The notes under the pieces were generated by a model. That model was not told the DNA's origin and searched no databases. It saw nothing but the letters and a program-made list of their open reading frames with translations. Below, piece by piece: positions 6,687 through 8,604 of a DNA stretch of 8,604 nucleotides. Origin of the DNA: Roseburia_D sp964388945 (GTDB lineage: Bacteria > Bacillota > Clostridia > Lachnospirales > Lachnospiraceae); assembly GCA_964388945.1 (NCBI GenBank), contig CAYMCM010000082.1, positions 1-8,604 on the forward strand. Direction: 5' to 3'. The number at the start of each line of letters is the position of its first letter. Position 1 is the stretch's first letter. A program made the translations under genes and the position numbers.

Positions 6687-7967
6687 TTAACGTGTGAGCT
6701 TTTCGATATCTTCAAAAAATGAAGGATAAGAGATCGTGACAACATCTTTATCATCGAAAGTGGTTTCGCCATCAGCATTTAATCCTGCAATCGCAAAGGA
6801 CATAGCGATCCGGTGGTCTAAATATGTCTGAATACAAGTTCCGTGAAGCGGGATACCGCCTTCAATGATCATTCCATCTTCGGTAGGAGTGATATTTCCG
6901 CCCATTGCAGAGAGATTTTCAGTTACAACTGCAATACGGTCAGATTCCTTTACCCGAAGCTCCTGTGCATCTTTAATGGTAGTAGTTCCTTCTGCAAAGG
7001 CCGCCATAACTGCAATTACAGGCAGCTCATCAATCAATGTCGGGATTAAATCCCCTCCGATAGAAACACCGTGCAGGGAACTGCTTTTAACTAAAATGTC
7101 GGCAACCGGTTCGCCGGAAACAGTCCGCTTATTTAAAAGTGTAAGATCGCCGCCCATGGCAAGGGCTGCCTGTATGATACCATCTCTGGTAGGATTTACG
7201 CCGACATTCTTTATTAAAATCTCGGAATTTGGTGTGATAAGTCCAAGAGCAATAAAGTATGCCGCAGAAGAAATGTCACCAGGAATCTGAATTTGCTGTC
7301 CGTACAGATCTGGTTCCGGTTTGATGGAAGCGGTAGTGCCGGAAGAGGTAATGTCAGCACCAAATCCGCTGAGCATAAGCTCAGTGTGATTACGGGAGAG
7401 AACAGGTTCTGTTACACTGGTGATTCCGTCCGAATAAAGTCCGGCAAGAAGAACAGCAGACTTTACCTGTGCCGAAGCAACTGGAGAATCATAATGAATG
7501 CCATGAAGATGGCCTCCGTGAACCGTAAAAGGAGCACAGTCATTTCCATTTAAACTTTCAAAACGTGCTCCCATAGAAGAAAGTGGGGTAAAAATACGTT
7601 TCATGGGACGCTTTTGAATAGAAGCATCTCCGTTTAGCGTAGTCCAAAAAGGCTGACCGGCAAGAATACCGGAGATCAGTCTGGTCGTGGTTCCGCTGTT
7701 TCCGACATCCAGTGTCCCGGCAGGTGCCGAAAGTCCGTGCAGACCTTTTCCATGGATTGTGATCGTATCGTGGTCACGTTCAATGTTAATCCCCATTTTC
7801 CGAAAACAGGCGATCGTGGAGAGACAGTCTGCTCCCTCCAAAAAATGAGTTACTTCCGTGATGCCATTGGAAATCGAACCGAACATGATTGAACGATGTG
7901 AGATGGATTTGTCACCCGGAATCGTTACTTCTCCATGAAGAGAAGACGTTGCATGAATTTCTAGCAT
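6687..7967 (-). CDS. aroA: 3-phosphoshikimate 1-carboxyvinyltransferase (EPSP synthase), class II
   Basis: This cytoplasmic enzyme joins phosphoenolpyruvate to shikimate-3-phosphate, the sixth step of the shikimate pathway leading to chorismate. It has 426 residues, the usual length. Visible motifs are GDKSISHRS at 18-26, GNSGTTTR at 89-96, RPM at 120-122, SAQVK at 165-169, RNHTE at 192-196, NPTR at 258-261, IDELPVIAVMAA at 312-323, RVKESDR at 338-344 and DHRIAMSF at 384-391. The four short patterns GDK[ST], SAQxK, RxH[ST]E and NxTR mark class II enzymes. Asp313 and Glu341 match the catalytic acidic residues of the family, and Lys20 the substrate-binding lysine. Gly92 stands at the place of E. 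coli Gly96, where CP4-type enzymes have Ala. The gene follows tyrA by 31 bp on the same strand and is probably co-transcribed with it. Confidence 0.97.
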   Translation of the reverse strand: MLEIHATSSLHGEVTIPGDKSISHRSIMFGSISNGITEVTHFLEGADCLSTIACFRKMGINIERDHDTITIHGKGLHGLSAPAGTLDVGNSGTTTRLISGILAGQPFWTTLNGDASIQKRPMKRIFTPLSSMGARFESLNGNDCAPFTVHGGHLHGIHYDSPVASAQVKSAVLLAGLYSDGITSVTEPVLSRNHTELMLSGFGADITSSGTTASIKPEPDLYGQQIQIPGDISSAAYFIALGLITPNSEILIKNVGVNPTRDGIIQAALAMGGDLTLLNKRTVSGEPVADILVKSSSLHGVSIGGDLIPTLIDELPVIAVMAAFAEGTTTIKDAQELRVKESDRIAVVTENLSAMGGNITPTEDGMIIEGGIPLHGTCIQTYLDHRIAMSFAIAGLNADGETTFDDKDVVTISYPSFFEDIEKLTR

Positions 7968-7977
7968 GATAAAATTA

Positions 7978-7983
7978 TCCTTT
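7978..7983 (-). promoter_or_regulatory. Ribosome binding site of aroA
   Basis: Read on the minus strand, AAAGGA lies ten bases before the ATG whose complement is at 7965-7967. It falls inside the 31-bp gap after tyrA. No promoter-like pair fits in this gap, which supports joint transcription. Confidence 0.7.
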
Positions 7984-7998
7984 CCGTAGATTAAAGCA

Positions 7999-8604
7999 TT
8001 AACGTTCGTAAACTGTATAATGATATTTTTTTAGCAGAGAAATTGCCGTATCGAGAGCATTTTGTTCATACATTTCAATATGAAGTACACCGCTTTCAAA
8101 TTCCCGGTTGTGAAGAATGCCGATATTTTTGATACTTAAATGGTTGCTTGCAAGGATCGTGGCGATCGTGGCGATACCGCCTGCCTCATCGATCAGATCG
8201 CAGTAAAATTCATATACTTTTTTAATCGAACCGGATGTTTTGACTGTGATGGAATCCCGGTAATCTTTTGCAGATGAAAAGAAATCATAGATCTTTTCGG
8301 CATCTTTTTCATCAACTAAAGAACGTATATTCTGCAAAGCTTCAGTGTAGTGATCAATCAGTTTTAAGATCTGTTCCCGGTTTGAGAGACAGATGTGCTG
8401 CCACATGACCGGGGAAGAGGATGCAATCCTTGTAATATCACGGAAACCGCCAGCGGCAATGGTCTTCATGGTTTCTTCTTCATTGTCGATCGAGGAAATG
8501 AGATTGACCAGCGTGGCGGCAATGACATGCGGCAGATGGCTGATGGAAGCTGTCGCATAATCATGTTCTTCATAGCCGAGCACCAGAGTCTGTGCGCCGA
8601 GAGA
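7999..8604 (-). CDS. tyrA: Prephenate dehydrogenase with C-terminal ACT domain, 5' end missing
   Basis: The reading frame stays open to the right edge, so only the last 201 residues are seen; an apparent GTG start at 8583 is an internal Val codon. TyrA oxidatively decarboxylates prephenate to 4-hydroxyphenylpyruvate with NAD(P)+, the tyrosine branch after chorismate. The visible part, numbered from the edge, holds the helical C-terminal catalytic domain. It includes HD at 14-15, SHLPH at 22-26 and GGFRDITRIASSSPVMW at 52-68, all classic for the family. The N-terminal Rossmann half is outside. An ACT regulatory domain follows (about 133-201; DEAGGIATIATILASNHLSI then a beta-alpha-beta ending), as in the Bacillus type, where it is thought to mediate aromatic amino acid feedback. 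It lies directly upstream of aroA, 31 bp apart, forming part of an aromatic biosynthesis operon that extends beyond the window. Confidence 0.94.
   Translation of the reverse strand, partial: SLGAQTLVLGYEEHDYATASISHLPHVIAATLVNLISSIDNEEETMKTIAAGGFRDITRIASSSPVMWQHICLSNREQILKLIDHYTEALQNIRSLVDEKDAEKIYDFFSSAKDYRDSITVKTSGSIKKVYEFYCDLIDEAGGIATIATILASNHLSIKNIGILHNREFESGVLHIEMYEQNALDTAISLLKKYHYTVYER

Noticed and set aside
6865..7290. 141-codon open frame on the plus strand opposite aroA
   Set aside because: It is a shadow of the strongly conserved aroA, with no ribosome binding site and no recognisable family.
7647..7720. AroA sequence as evidence of a glyphosate-tolerant enzyme
   Set aside because: The class II motifs are present, but Gly92 is kept where CP4-type enzymes have Ala, so tolerance cannot be read from the sequence.
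8583..8604. GTG at 8583 as the true tyrA start
   Set aside because: The frame is open to the window edge and the N-terminal NAD-binding half of the enzyme is missing, so the GTG is an internal Val codon.

Overview
The window looks like the chromosome of a low-GC Firmicute, most likely a gut Lachnospiraceae related to Roseburia, Eubacterium or Coprococcus. The evidence is the style of the housekeeping proteins, AGGAG-type ribosome binding sites, a consensus sigma-A promoter, a class II EPSP synthase and a secreted GH26 mannanase with a LysM tail. The genus is inference.

Layout. A plus-strand translation/tRNA pair comes first: pheT (phenylalanyl-tRNA synthetase beta chain, 71-2491) and, 17 nt later, queA (queuosine synthesis, 2509-3759). 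It closes with a strong intrinsic terminator (about 3778-3823). A short AT-rich regulatory region follows, with helically phased A-tracts, repeated TGNCTAAAA boxes, a TTGACT-17-TATAAT promoter and a leader inverted repeat. This region drives a single secreted glycoside hydrolase of 847 residues (4051-6594). Its order is signal peptide, GH26 beta-mannanase, Ig-like module, jelly-roll carbohydrate-binding module and LysM. A convergent intergenic hairpin (6610-6646) separates it from a minus-strand aromatic amino acid pair: prephenate dehydrogenase tyrA, cut by the window edge at 8604, followed by aroA (6687-7967).

Function. pheT and queA serve tRNA charging and anticodon modification. tyrA and aroA belong to the shikimate/tyrosine pathway. 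The mannanase sits between these two core blocks as an accessory single-gene unit with its own promoter and no transporter or other carbohydrate gene beside it. It probably acts at the cell surface, held in peptidoglycan by LysM, making manno-oligosaccharides imported by systems encoded elsewhere.

I see no CRISPR array, mobile element, tRNA, rRNA or defence system, and nothing I would call a new multi-gene system. The points most worth following up are the roughly 76-residue C-terminal extension on QueA, the promoter and leader of the mannanase gene, and the cysteine content and modular structure of the mannanase.
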